The position numbers and the translations under genes were made by a program. Positions 33,075-44,000 of a stretch of 64,000 nucleotides of DNA are shown piece after piece. Origin of the DNA: Flavobacteriaceae bacterium CRH (GTDB taxonomy: Bacteria > Bacteroidota > Bacteroidia > Flavobacteriales > Flavobacteriaceae); the NCBI GenBank assembly GCA_001507425.1, contig LMAJ01000020.1, positions 1 through 64,000 on the forward strand, written 5' to 3'. Every line of letters starts with the position of its first letter. The first letter of the stretch is position 1. The notes beneath the pieces are model-generated. The model was not told where the DNA came from and did no database searches. It was given only the letters and a program-made list of their open reading frames with translations.

Positions 33075-35891
33075 TTACAGGGGCTTGTAAACCACTTCGT
33101 AACTTTTTACTTTGTTAAAAAATGAACTCGTAAAATCCTGTAGATCTTTCTCCGTAATATTTTTTATAAGGCCTGAATACGTTGCAGGATCATCATTATT
33201 GATGTTATTCTGAAAAAAATTAGACATTAATTCCATCGTATAACTATTGAAGTTTTTACTGTCTTCTCTTTCCTTGAGATAATTTGTTTTTGTTTTTTCG
33301 ATATCTTCTTTTACAAATTCTCCTTTTTTCATCTTTTCGATTTCCTGATATACTATCGGAAGCAATTTTTCTACTTTATCAGCATCACAGTCAAAATTGA
33401 TAGACAACAAAGCGGTATTTTTCGGCAGTTTGATAATGTTACCATTTGCATGTGCTGCATAAGTTCCTCCTTCTTTTTCTCTTAAACTCTCGGTAAATCT
33501 CAGGGTTAAAACATCGCCAAACATCCTAGCTAAAATGTTGTTTTTTGAATTGTATTTATAATCGCTTTCAAATTGAATCTTCACGACACTTTTTGGCGAT
33601 GTCATTTTTATAAAAATATCTTTATCAATTTTGTTTGAAACCCATTGCAGACTATTGTCTTTAAATGTTTCCGTGCGTTTTATGCCTGGAATACTGGCTA
33701 TATATTTTTGTAATAAAGGTTTTAGGATTTCGGGAGTTACATCTCCTTCTATATAAAACTCAAAATTTGCAACGTCTGAAAAACGCTCTTTATAGATTTT
33801 CTGCATTTTCTCAAAAGACAAATCATCTATAAATTCCTGATTTAACAATCTGATATTTGGATTATTTTTTCCAAAGACAACAGCATTTAGACTGTCGCGC
33901 ATTTTTCCTCGAATGTCGTTGTCTTTATTTTTAAGTGTATTTTGCATATTCGATTTTAAGATGTTGAAGGTTTCTAAATCGAATCGTGGTTTTACAAAAC
34001 GCAAATGCACTAATTGCATCATTGTTTCCATGTCTCTTACTTTGGCACTTGCTGCAACTGTTTCGGTTAAATTGCCAATTCCTACAGAAGAATAAACCGA
34101 TTTCCCTACCAAAACTTTTTCTAAATCTGTACTTGAAAACACACCTAAACCAGAACTCTGTGCCAATGAAATAGTCAAATTTGCCGATGGTAAATCTTTA
34201 GGTTCATACAAAGAAAATCCTCCAAAACTTTCTGCTTTTAATTCTACATCGCCTGCATTTTTATTGGCAAATTTATAATGAACGACTACGCCATTACTCA
34301 AAGTAAAAGTGGTTGCTCCTATTTCTTTATTTGATTTTTCTGCTGTAATTTTTCCCGGAATTATGTTTACATCTGTCAGTAATGATTTTTCGGTATAAGT
34401 ATCAACATAAGGTTTTAAGTCGGGATTATTTTCTGCTTTTTTAATGATAGAAAAAGCTTCTTCCTGCGTTAAATTGGTTTCATTTTCTACACCTGTAACA
34501 GCAACAATACGATTTTCAGCAGTATATCCTGCCATTAATTCGGCTTGAAGTTTCTTTGAATCCAGAGTTTCTAAAATAGATTTAACCATTTCAAATTCGG
34601 CTTTAGCATCAGAAAAAATTTCCCCTGTCATGTATTCTTTTTTAACTGCGCTTAGAATTGTTCTGTGCGACAGTTCTTTTTCTGTTTCGATGTTATTTTC
34701 GTAATTTGAAATAGTCGAAGCGATTGTTCGTTTTATTTCTCCTTCAGAAAATCCGAATTTACCCGCACGCACCATTTCATCTATTACACTTGCAAAAGCT
34801 TCGGCTTGCTTATTTGGTTTTGGAGCAGTATTTAAATTAAAAACATCATTTGTTGTTGTAAAAGGTCCATAACTTACGTTTGCATATTTAAACGGACAAT
34901 CATTTTTTTGAGAAAGTGCTCTAAGTCTTTTATTCAACATATTGAGTGCCATGTTTCTTAATGTCGAATGCTCTAAATTAGTGTATGTCTTATCTGTTTT
35001 TTTTTGACTTTGAACAATCACAAAAGAAATACCTGACTTTGTAATTTCCTTGTCTGTTACTTGTTTAAAAAAGGTTTCCTTGTGATCCGCAACGTTAATT
35101 TGAAAACGTTTCAATGGATTTGGAACGGCTGGAATATCAGCAAATATGGTTTTAATCTTTTTCTCAATTTCTACAACATCAACATCTCCAATTACAGCAA
35201 TAGCCTGCAAATCAGGACGATACAAATCTTTGTAAAAATCTCTTAAGGTATTGTATTCAAAATGCTGTACAATATTCATATCGCCAATTGGCGTGCGGTC
35301 TGCATACAAGGTATGGTTATAATAAAGCGGTGCAAACTGGTTAAAAACACGTGATGAAGCGTCTTGTCTGGTTCTCCATTCTTCATTAATTACATTTCGT
35401 TCTGCATCAATTTCTTTATTGGTTAGCAATAACGAATGCGACCAATCGTGCAATATTAGCAGACAATTGTCTATTACTTTAGGATCTGTTGAAGGAATAT
35501 TATCAAAATTATAAACGGTTTCATCGTAAGCGGTGTACGCATTTATGTTTTTACCAAAAACGGCTCCCTGCTTCTGAAGAAATTCTAAAATGCCTTTTTC
35601 AGGAAAGTTTTTAGTTCCGTTAAAAGCCATGTGTTCCAGAAAATGTGCCAATCCTTTTTGCTTGTCATTCTCTAAAATGGAACCCACATTTTGAATAATG
35701 TAATAACTGGCTGTATTTTTATTTACCGTAGTTGGATAAATATAATAGGTCATACCGTTTGAGAGTACGCCTTTTGTTACTTTTGTATTTTTTGCAATTT
35801 CCTGATTTGCCTGGAATTTCTGGGCTTTTAACGATGAAATTCCAACCAAAAAAAGGAGAAAATTTAGAAGTAAGACTTTTATAAATTTCAT
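33075..35891 (-). CDS. M16-family (insulinase/pitrilysin-like) zinc metalloprotease
   Basis: A 938-residue protein with signal peptide (MKFIKVLLLNFLLFLVGISS) and two M16 halves. The inverted zinc motif HFLEH is at 83-87 in GLAHFLEHMAFNGTKNFP, with the third ligand Glu in the NVINEEWRTRQD region. The second half has no active site, as usual. Such periplasmic enzymes break up peptides of up to some tens of residues. It lies 39 bp after the S8 protease gene in a SusCD locus, which suggests stepwise peptide digestion after import. Confidence 0.92.
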   Translation of the reverse strand: MKFIKVLLLNFLLFLVGISSLKAQKFQANQEIAKNTKVTKGVLSNGMTYYIYPTTVNKNTASYYIIQNVGSILENDKQKGLAHFLEHMAFNGTKNFPEKGILEFLQKQGAVFGKNINAYTAYDETVYNFDNIPSTDPKVIDNCLLILHDWSHSLLLTNKEIDAERNVINEEWRTRQDASSRVFNQFAPLYYNHTLYADRTPIGDMNIVQHFEYNTLRDFYKDLYRPDLQAIAVIGDVDVVEIEKKIKTIFADIPAVPNPLKRFQINVADHKETFFKQVTDKEITKSGISFVIVQSQKKTDKTYTNLEHSTLRNMALNMLNKRLRALSQKNDCPFKYANVSYGPFTTTNDVFNLNTAPKPNKQAEAFASVIDEMVRAGKFGFSEGEIKRTIASTISNYENNIETEKELSHRTILSAVKKEYMTGEIFSDAKAEFEMVKSILETLDSKKLQAELMAGYTAENRIVAVTGVENETNLTQEEAFSIIKKAENNPDLKPYVDTYTEKSLLTDVNIIPGKITAEKSNKEIGATTFTLSNGVVVHYKFANKNAGDVELKAESFGGFSLYEPKDLPSANLTISLAQSSGLGVFSSTDLEKVLVGKSVYSSVGIGNLTETVAASAKVRDMETMMQLVHLRFVKPRFDLETFNILKSNMQNTLKNKDNDIRGKMRDSLNAVVFGKNNPNIRLLNQEFIDDLSFEKMQKIYKERFSDVANFEFYIEGDVTPEILKPLLQKYIASIPGIKRTETFKDNSLQWVSNKIDKDIFIKMTSPKSVVKIQFESDYKYNSKNNILARMFGDVLTLRFTESLREKEGGTYAAHANGNIIKLPKNTALLSINFDCDADKVEKLLPIVYQEIEKMKKGEFVKEDIEKTKTNYLKEREDSKNFNSYTMELMSNFFQNNINNDDPATYSGLIKNITEKDLQDFTSSFFNKVKSYEVVYKPL

Positions 35892-35930
35892 GATATTTTT
35901 GTTGTGTTGTAATGCGTAATAATTTCGTAA

Positions 35931-37481
35931 CTAATATGTTGCAGCAAGTTTTAAGGCTTCGTAAGCATTGACAACGCCTCCGGTACGGCAAAAATCTGAC
36001 AGAGAACCAATTTGTCCTTTTACCTGAATAGGATGCGTAACTTTACTTACTGATTTTAGAATAATTTCCTTAACCTGAAAGGCATTTAAATTTGGATAAT
36101 AAGAGCGTAAAAGTGCTGCAAGACCCGCCACAACAGGCGCTGCCATACTGGTTCCGTCACTTAATGCGTATTTTGAATATGGAATTGTGGAATTAATTTG
36201 TACACCGGGAGCAAAAACATCAACGGTATTTTTGCCATAATTAGAAAATGACGCTACTAAATATTGATCGTCTTTAGCTTCTGATGCGCCAACTTCGATC
36301 CATGAATTTGGTTTTCCGGTTTTATTTAAATCGATGCAATTTGGGTAAAAAGAGGGTTCAACATCTACGTTTAATCCGTCATTTCCGGAAGCATGAACCA
36401 ATACTACATCTTTAGACATTGCGTATTGTATGGCTTCATCAACCGTTTTTTTATTGGGAGAATACGGTTTTCCAAAACTCATATTAATCACTTTTGCTCC
36501 GTTGTCTACGGCATAACGGATAGCGTTTGCGACATCTTTGTCTCTTTCGTCTCCGTCCGGCACTGTTCTAACTGACATTAAAAGCACATTATCTGCTACA
36601 CCGTCAATTCCGATTCCGTTGTTGCGTATTGCGCCAACAATACCTCCAACATGTGTACCGTGAAAAGCTCCCGGTCCTGTTACATCGTTGTTGCCATAAT
36701 TTTTCTGGGAAACATTGTTGTAATCATCACCTACAATATATCTTGGATCAAATTCCAGATTCAGCTGAAATTCTACCTGATCTTTATAATGGTTAACTCC
36801 ATTTGTAATTGTATTTTGCTTGTAAGTTGCAAAATCCGGATATTGTGGCAATTGGTCTATAAATCTTTTTCGCATTCCCATTTGGTTCAGCGTTTCAGGA
36901 TCAAAAGCTTTTATTTGTGCCAAAGTCGGATTCTCTGTTCCCATTATGGTAAGCATGCTGTCTACAACGGCTTCAACATACATTTCGCCAGCCAATCCTC
37001 TGTTTGCTTTTGCTAATTGTATTCTCAGTTTTTCTTTGAGTATTTTATAGTTTGCAAGTCCGGCAGTATCTTTTGGTAATGTTTTTAAATCTCCAAAACG
37101 CTTTTGTCCCTGACGGACTAATCTTGTAAGTTCCAGATTTTCAAATCCAACATTTCCTTTTTCAGAACCTAAATAATTCCATCCGTTAAAATCATCAACA
37201 TAACCGTTATGATCATCATCTTTATTATTTCCTGCAATTTCCTTGGCATTTTTCCAGATTACAGCTTGCAAGTCTTCGTGTTTTATATCGATTCCGCTAT
37301 CTAATATTGCTACAATAACAGTTTTGCTTTTTTTGCCCTCAAGCAATTCTTTATACGCTTTGTCTGTACTTATCCCAAACACCATATCTTGTTTTAAATC
37401 TTTGTGCTGCCAATTATTCTGGGCATAGTTTTTTAATGCGATAAAAAAACACAAAGCAATTATCAGCCTTTTATTTTTCAT
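35931..37481 (-). CDS. S8 (subtilisin-like) serine protease, secreted
   Basis: A 516-residue protease. The start at 37481 is chosen because it gives a signal peptide (MKNKRLIIALCFFIALKNYA); an ATG 16 codons upstream adds a polar stretch. Triad residues are Asp61 (AILDSGIDIKHED), His in FHGTHVGGIVGA and Ser in DGTSMAAPVVAG; the Asn is in HASGNDG. It has the same long Asp-His insert as the locus 2 protease at 25576 but the standard HGTHV motif and no lipobox. In the SusCD locus it probably digests peptides or proteins with the M16 enzyme. Confidence 0.9.
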   Translation of the reverse strand: MKNKRLIIALCFFIALKNYAQNNWQHKDLKQDMVFGISTDKAYKELLEGKKSKTVIVAILDSGIDIKHEDLQAVIWKNAKEIAGNNKDDDHNGYVDDFNGWNYLGSEKGNVGFENLELTRLVRQGQKRFGDLKTLPKDTAGLANYKILKEKLRIQLAKANRGLAGEMYVEAVVDSMLTIMGTENPTLAQIKAFDPETLNQMGMRKRFIDQLPQYPDFATYKQNTITNGVNHYKDQVEFQLNLEFDPRYIVGDDYNNVSQKNYGNNDVTGPGAFHGTHVGGIVGAIRNNGIGIDGVADNVLLMSVRTVPDGDERDKDVANAIRYAVDNGAKVINMSFGKPYSPNKKTVDEAIQYAMSKDVVLVHASGNDGLNVDVEPSFYPNCIDLNKTGKPNSWIEVGASEAKDDQYLVASFSNYGKNTVDVFAPGVQINSTIPYSKYALSDGTSMAAPVVAGLAALLRSYYPNLNAFQVKEIILKSVSKVTHPIQVKGQIGSLSDFCRTGGVVNAYEALKLAATY

Positions 37482-37574
37482 TTTTTGATGAGTTTTTATT
37501 TTAAGTTGAGACAATAAAAGTCCTGGCAAGACAAATAATGTCCTGCTTCAATTCAATTTTAATGTATCTAGAGT

Positions 37575-38159
37575 TTAGTGCGCCGCCTTATTTTTAGCTA
37601 CAATTGCCTGTGCTTTTTCAACGGTAAATTTTCCGTCAACGAGAAGCTGCAGGATTTCCTCATTCAAATCGCTTGGGTAGGTTTGCCAAACTAGTTTATT
37701 GTTTTGTATGACGAAGGTTTGCGGAATAGAAAAAACACCTGCAGGAACAACCCAGTTTTTATGAAAATCACTGTTTTTATCTCCTCCATAAGCTGCTTTT
37801 AAGTCCCAGTTGATTCCTTCTTTTTTCATGAAAGCCACGACTTTTTCTTTATTATCTTCCAGGACATCTTGCGCAATAAAATCTATTTTGCCTTTAAATT
37901 GTGTACTCAATCTGCTCAAGTGTGGCATTAACGCAATGCATGGTTTGCACCAAGTTGCCCATAAATCGACAATATAAATACTGTCTTTCTTAAATTCAGT
38001 TACAGGAGTTCCTTTCAGCCAGTCTACTTTGGGATAGATTGTCATTTTTCCACCAATTTCATATTCGTTTTCTTCCGGCTTTTCCTGTGCAGAAAGAGTT
38101 GAAATGCAAATCGAAAATACTACTATAATTAAGGTCAGAATGTGCTTTGTTTTTTTCAT
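37575..38159 (-). CDS. TlpA-like thioredoxin-fold protein
   Basis: A 194-residue exported thioredoxin-fold protein: signal peptide (about 1-24) and the active-site motif WATWCKPC with Cys71 and Cys74. TlpA/ResA-type proteins reduce or oxidise periplasmic thiols. It lies between the S8 protease and a second thioredoxin-like gene, in the SusCD operon. DsbD-type protein at 30928 could be its electron donor. Length is normal. Confidence 0.88.
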   Translation of the reverse strand: MKKTKHILTLIIVVFSICISTLSAQEKPEENEYEIGGKMTIYPKVDWLKGTPVTEFKKDSIYIVDLWATWCKPCIALMPHLSRLSTQFKGKIDFIAQDVLEDNKEKVVAFMKKEGINWDLKAAYGGDKNSDFHKNWVVPAGVFSIPQTFVIQNNKLVWQTYPSDLNEEILQLLVDGKFTVEKAQAIVAKNKAAH

Positions 38160-38193
38160 AATATTGACATTTAATATTGTTTTTTTACAGAAT

Positions 38194-39417
38194 TTATTCT
38201 CCTATAATTTTTTTCAATTTTGATAAAAGATCATTATCTGCATGAGCTCTAAGTACAATTTTTCCTGTTGGATCTACCAAAACACATTGCGGAATATTAG
38301 CATAATTAAGATCATACGCTTTTGACACTGAACTCACAGGATCACCGGTTTTTAAATTAAGTCCGCCATAATCGCTGACATTAAGCCAGTTCATATTGTT
38401 GTCTTTTATGAGTTTTTTCCAGGTATTTTTTACTTCGGTCTCATAATTTTTGTCTTCTTTCATTTGTTCCTGTCTTTCATAGGATACGCCAAGAACGGTA
38501 AACTTTTTGTTGTCGATTTTTTTATAGGCTTTACTAACGTTAAATATCTGACTGTCATTTCCCATAATCATAGAATGCCAGAACCAAACCAATACATATT
38601 TACCACGAAGCGACGATAACTTAACAGAATTTCCCAGTGTATCATTCAATGTAAAATCAGGTGCTGTAGCGCCAAGGTCGATATTTTTTGCAACGGTCAA
38701 TCTGGCGGCAATTGTTTTTCCTGCATTAGAATTACGAACTTCTTTGGTAAAATGATTAAATCTGGATTCATCAACTTTAAAATTCAGTGCTTTTCCTTTT
38801 AATTCTTTTTTGAAACTGGTTATAAAGGCCAGATAACTATCTGAATTATTGGCTATAAAAGTACTATCTGTATCTAGTCTTTTTTGTTTGAGTACTTTAT
38901 CCAGATTTTTTAATCTAGTCAAAGCGGTATCATTTTGCTCTTTTCTATATTTAGCTCCCAATTCATTCAATTTTCTGTTTTCAATATTCAAAGGTTCGTA
39001 GAGACTGATTATATAGGCATAATCTTTTTGCGCCTTTCCTCCTGTTGCAACAGCAGTTTTCAAATCCTGCTTTCCGGTGATGGTTGTTGTGCCTGCTTCA
39101 AGGAAAAAATTTAGCTGATCATCTGCCAAACTTTGTCTTGTTGTACTCCAGGCATTAGGGTTCGATGGATTTAAAACAATAGTTGCCTGAGCCGGATCTC
39201 CTATTGTTCCTTTCAGCACAAATACGCCGTCTTTAATTTGGGTAGAATCTGCAGTATATTTGTCGCCGTCTTTATAATGCATTCTTATTTTTCCTTGTTT
39301 GTCTTTTCCTAAATTTCCTTTTACTGTAAAGGCTTTTTGGGCATTTACTGCCGAAAATGTAATGCAAGCTGCTAATACAATTCCTGTTTTAGAAAAAATT
39401 GCTTTTATAATTTTCAT
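38194..39417 (-). CDS. DUF4369/AhpC-TSA-like protein without CxxC
   Basis: A 407-residue exported protein: signal peptide, an N-terminal beta-rich domain (about 25-130, of the DUF4369 type), a helical link, then a thioredoxin-like domain from about residue 250 (GATAPDFTLNDTLGNSVKLSSLRGKYVLV). Where the family has FWASWCGPC this one reads FWHSMIMGND, so both redox Cys are absent. The protein can hardly be an oxidoreductase; it may bind peptide or partner proteins. It lies 34 bp upstream of the CxxC-bearing TlpA gene, with SusD before it. The rest of the fold looks well kept. Confidence 0.82.
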   Translation of the reverse strand: MKIIKAIFSKTGIVLAACITFSAVNAQKAFTVKGNLGKDKQGKIRMHYKDGDKYTADSTQIKDGVFVLKGTIGDPAQATIVLNPSNPNAWSTTRQSLADDQLNFFLEAGTTTITGKQDLKTAVATGGKAQKDYAYIISLYEPLNIENRKLNELGAKYRKEQNDTALTRLKNLDKVLKQKRLDTDSTFIANNSDSYLAFITSFKKELKGKALNFKVDESRFNHFTKEVRNSNAGKTIAARLTVAKNIDLGATAPDFTLNDTLGNSVKLSSLRGKYVLVWFWHSMIMGNDSQIFNVSKAYKKIDNKKFTVLGVSYERQEQMKEDKNYETEVKNTWKKLIKDNNMNWLNVSDYGGLNLKTGDPVSSVSKAYDLNYANIPQCVLVDPTGKIVLRAHADNDLLSKLKKIIGE

Positions 39418-39538
39418 TTTTTTTATCTTTTAATGTGAAGTCGAAAACCAAAAAAAGGGCAATAAATCCCTAACCAAAATTTCTTTTAGTCTGAATTTTT
39501 GGTTAGGCTGATGATTTATTTCCTGAGTTTTCTAACTC

Positions 39539-41023
39539 TTATTGATTGTTTTGCATTCCTGGATTTGCGTTCATATACGTTTGCGGGAATCGTAATGTTA
39601 GTCTTTCCGGTCTTAAAGTATAAACCGTTGCAACATTTGAGTCGTCGTAAACTGTGTGCGTAGTTTTTAGAGTTGCCGCAATTGCCGCGTTTGAATCTAC
39701 AGAGATTCTTCGCATATCAAACCAGCGATATCCTTCGTTGGCAAATTCACGGATACGTTCTTCTAAAATAAATTTTATTAGAGAAACCTGATCTCCCGCA
39801 ATGTTCGAAGGAACTGAAGCTACTGCAACTGGCATTCTGTTTTTTCTCAATGTTTCTACATCGGTAACTGCGCCAGAAAGATCATTTAATCTTGCTTTAC
39901 ATTCGGAACGAAGCAAATACAATTCTGATAATTCTAAACCAAAGCGAGTATATTGTGCTGCATATTTACGCAATCTTCCGTAAGGATTTGTATCGCCGTA
40001 TTGGTATGTTGCCGAATACATGTTCAATCTTAAATCGCCTGGTTCATACAAAGCTGCTGTTTCGTTACTAATTGCAGAGCCGTTAATTCCGGGTCCGTTT
40101 CCGCTAAAGGGATTGTAACAAACTTTTGAAAGAATAGATTCTGTCAAATCATTTTTGTTATTTCCAGGAGCATTTGGCCCTGAATAAGAATCAATGGGTA
40201 AAAATGATCCTCCGGCAGCAAATTCAACATTATAATCGTACAATTTTGGAGTTGTTGAGCTGGCTTGTAAATCATTAAAAGCGGCATTTAAATAAGGCAA
40301 TGCTTCTGTATATTTTCCCATAAAAAGATATACTTTTCCTAAAAGACCTTCGGCAGCGGGTTTTGACATGCGTGTGCGAATGGTATTTTGTAAAGGTAAA
40401 TCGGTAATAGCCTGAGTTAAATCGCTTATAATAAAATCGTAAGTCTGCTGTACTGTTCCTCTTTCAAAAGTTTTTAAAGTAGCATCTGCAGTTGTAATAA
40501 CCGGAAAACCAAGATCTGTTGCGGCACTTGAGGCTTTATAAGGTTTTGCATATAAATTTACCAAAAGGAAATTCTCAAATGCACGAGTCGCCATCGCTTC
40601 TGCCTTTAGCGATTTTTTCTGTGCTTCTGTACCTTCTGTAGAATTCATTACCTCGTTTATTATTTTATTACAAGTGTAAATATTTCCTAAACCTAAACTT
40701 AAATCGCGATTCATTGAGAACGAATCATCTGAAGGCTGATAAATGACATCATCCCATCTAAAAAGTCTTTGTGCCAAAACATTATTAGAATTCAGATCTG
40801 TACCATTTGCCGAAATTTCATCACCAAGCCATAATGGAACCTGAGTTGCTCCTCCGGCTTCATAATAATAAAAACTTTTATAATTCATTAATAAATCATA
40901 ATCGTTTGTCGTTACTGCAAGCTGGCTGCCTTGAGGAACAACATCTAGAAAGTCAGTACTACACGACATTAAAGATGTTACCAGTATTATTAAAAAGGAC
41001 GTTATTTTTATATATTTTTTCAT
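39539..41023 (-). CDS. SusD/RagB-family surface lipoprotein
   Basis: A 494-residue lipoprotein with lipobox LMSC (Cys21), the usual CSTDFLDVVPQG start and TPR-like helices (AMATRAFENFLLVNLYAKPY). The C-terminal RFANEGYRWFDMRR is replaced by the near-identical REFANEGYRWFDMRRI. It lids its SusC barrel and binds ligand at the cell surface. Pairing with proteases rather than glycosidases suggests peptide ligands, as for RagB. It starts 21 bp after SusC ends. Confidence 0.93.
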   Translation of the reverse strand: MKKYIKITSFLIILVTSLMSCSTDFLDVVPQGSQLAVTTNDYDLLMNYKSFYYYEAGGATQVPLWLGDEISANGTDLNSNNVLAQRLFRWDDVIYQPSDDSFSMNRDLSLGLGNIYTCNKIINEVMNSTEGTEAQKKSLKAEAMATRAFENFLLVNLYAKPYKASSAATDLGFPVITTADATLKTFERGTVQQTYDFIISDLTQAITDLPLQNTIRTRMSKPAAEGLLGKVYLFMGKYTEALPYLNAAFNDLQASSTTPKLYDYNVEFAAGGSFLPIDSYSGPNAPGNNKNDLTESILSKVCYNPFSGNGPGINGSAISNETAALYEPGDLRLNMYSATYQYGDTNPYGRLRKYAAQYTRFGLELSELYLLRSECKARLNDLSGAVTDVETLRKNRMPVAVASVPSNIAGDQVSLIKFILEERIREFANEGYRWFDMRRISVDSNAAIAATLKTTHTVYDDSNVATVYTLRPERLTLRFPQTYMNANPGMQNNQ

Positions 41024-41044
41024 ATCCGTATTTTTTAAAGTAGG

Positions 41045-44000
41045 TTAAAGTGAAATATTTAAACTCAAGTTAACAGGATGTTTTGTTTGTGGAATAATTC
41101 TGACTCCCTGAGAAAAATTTGCATATTCCGGATCGATATCGGCATTATTGGCTTTCCATAACATAAAGTTCGACATCTGTAAATTCAAACTAAAAGCCGC
41201 CAAATGCATGGATTGTAAAACTTTATCAGAAAAACTGTAACGCAGTGTTATATCTCTCATTTTTATATAAGAAGCATCGCTGACATTGATATCACCTTTT
41301 GTATAATAATCTGTATTTCTTCGGTCAAAATTGATAAAAGCCTGAGGAACATACGACGGAATATTAGTGTTAGCTTCGTCTCCCGGATTTTGCCAGCGAT
41401 TTGCAAATGATTGATTAATGTTTCCGTCAAAAGCTGCAGATGCTGTCATTCTTCCGGAGTAAAAAGTATTTACATCATTTCTCATTACATTGCCCATACT
41501 ATAAACCATATTGGCTGTTAAGCTAAGTCCTTTGTAAGTAAATGTATTGGTTAAACCTCCATTAAAAACCGGCTGTGTTGTTCCCATATACTTCAAATCT
41601 TCCGGTTTTACAGCATTCGGATCTTTGGTAATGGTACCATCTGCCAATTTAATCATTGGATCTCCTAAATTATCCAACCCAACAAAATCGTATGCAAATA
41701 ACGGCTGCATGCTGTAACCTGATCTGTAATTTAAGGCTAATACTTCCTGCGCCGTTGTGGCAAGAGAAGTCGAGTATGATTCTAATTTATTTTTGTTATA
41801 ACTGAAAACAAAATTAGTAGACCAATTAAAATCTTTAGCACGTAAATTCACCGTTCTAAGTGTCAATTCGACACCTCTGTTTTTGAGACTTCCAATATTT
41901 CCAAGACCAGTTTCACTTCCTGTAAATGGGTTAAAAGGAACAGTTCCCAACATGTTAGTTGTATGTTTGTCGTATGCATCTAAACTACCTGTAATTGCAT
42001 TATTTAATAATACAAAGTCAAGCCCTAAGTTGATTGTTTTGGTACTTTCCCAAGCTAATTTTGTGTTGGCCAAAGAACCAATTCTTAAAGATGGTCCGGC
42101 AAGATCTACAGAAGTTGCCACAGAAAGAATATCAAAATTAGACGAAGCTCCAACATAAGGCGAGTTTCCGGTAATACCGTAGGTTCCTCTTAATGCCAGA
42201 TTATTCATCCAGTCCATGTTTTTCATAAAGTCTTCTTTACCCAAAAACCATTTTCCACCAATACTCCAAACCGGTTTGTTTTGTGCCGAATTGTCTGAAC
42301 CAAAAAGATTACTGTGATCTACCCTCCAACTTGCATCGATACCATATTTATGATTGAACATATAACTTCCCAAAGCAAAATAAGAACTCACACGCGATGG
42401 TTTTTCAAGAATTGGTAAAAAAGGAAGTGTTGTATACGAGCCTCTAAAACTTGGTACTGTACCAAAAACACCATTTGTTAATGCGACATAATTGATTTGA
42501 GGATATGTACCTAATGCTTCATTATAACCCAGAATTCTTGTCGAACTTCCGCTACCTACTTGTTCATTGGCTTCCTGACCAAACTGAAGATCTAAACGAT
42601 CTTTATCGTCTCTGAAATTTTTGGTATAAATCAATTGGTTACGAACCGTCCAGTTCAACTGTTCTGTATTTCCAGTTACATAAGTTCCGCCCGTTGTTGG
42701 CAAATAATAAACTGGTGTTGAGGCAAGCGTTGGCGCAACCGTTAAACCTAATACTTGTAATCTTAATGCAAGACTTTTGGCATCATCATAAGATTTACTA
42801 TTTCCATTTACTTTTATATACCCATAAGTTCCTTTAAAACTTAAGCCTTTGTATAAATTAAGATTAAAACCTGCTGTAAGATCAAATCCTAAATCATTAT
42901 TTTTAGTATATCCGTAATTTACCTCATCAAGTGGTCGGTAATCAAGATTGATACGGCTTCTGGCTTGAAAATCTAAACGTGTGGCCTCGCTCCATCCTAA
43001 CATATAAGGCATATTTATACTGTTTCCTTGTTCGTCTTTAAACAATTGATACGGGAGAAAACTGTTTAAAATACCTATTTGACGCTTCTCTGATGATGAA
43101 CTATTATTAAGCGAAAAATTTAAAAATACTTTAAAGTTTTTGCTGAAATCATAGTCTTGGTTAATGGCGATTCTATATGTTTTACCTTCACTTCCCGGAC
43201 GATTATTTTGTGTATCTACATAATTTACAGAAGTATAAAAACTATAAGCATTTGTTCCTCCGGATAACGAAAGTGTATGCCCCATACTGTAAGCATCTCG
43301 ATACCATAAGTTATCTACCTGGCTTCTATTATCTGTTGCTGCAAGAGCATTTAATTTTTGATCGGCTTCTGCCTGCGAAATTAAACCGCGATATTGATCG
43401 TAAAGAATTACTTCGTGAGGTGCCACAAATTGTCGGCTTAAAGACCCCCAAGGATAAACTGTTGGATTAAAAGTTTCTTTGGCCGCCTGAATGTATTGAC
43501 TGCTATTCATCATTTTTCCGTAACCAAAATCCGGTTTTCCGTCAAAATTGAAATAGGAGTTATAATTAATGCTTATTTTCTCGTTCTTTTTTCCTCTTTT
43601 AGTAGTAATAACTATTACGCCATTTGATGCTTTTGCACCCCAGATTGCGGCAGCGGCAGCATCTTTTAGCACGGTGATATCTTCGATATCATCCGGATTT
43701 ACAATACTAAAATCATTTACCAGAACACCATCAACCGCATAAATTGGATCTGTTGCTAATTGAATACTGCTTAATCCTCTTATAACACTTTTTTGGTTTT
43801 TACTGCCACTTCCATTTCTAGTTCCTCCCAAACCTTTAGGACCAGCAACTACGGTAAGACCGGCAACCATTCCTTCTAATCTCGAAACGACATTTTGATT
43901 TCCTCTTCGGCTGTCAAAAACTTGCATATTAGCTGAACTAAAAGATCCCGTAGCTCGCTCTTTACTTACTGTTTGATATCCTGTCGATAATACAACTTCT

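Noticed and set aside
36393..37428. Several antisense open frames in the S8 protease gene
   Set aside because: They have no starts with promoters or recognisable domains and mirror a well-supported gene.
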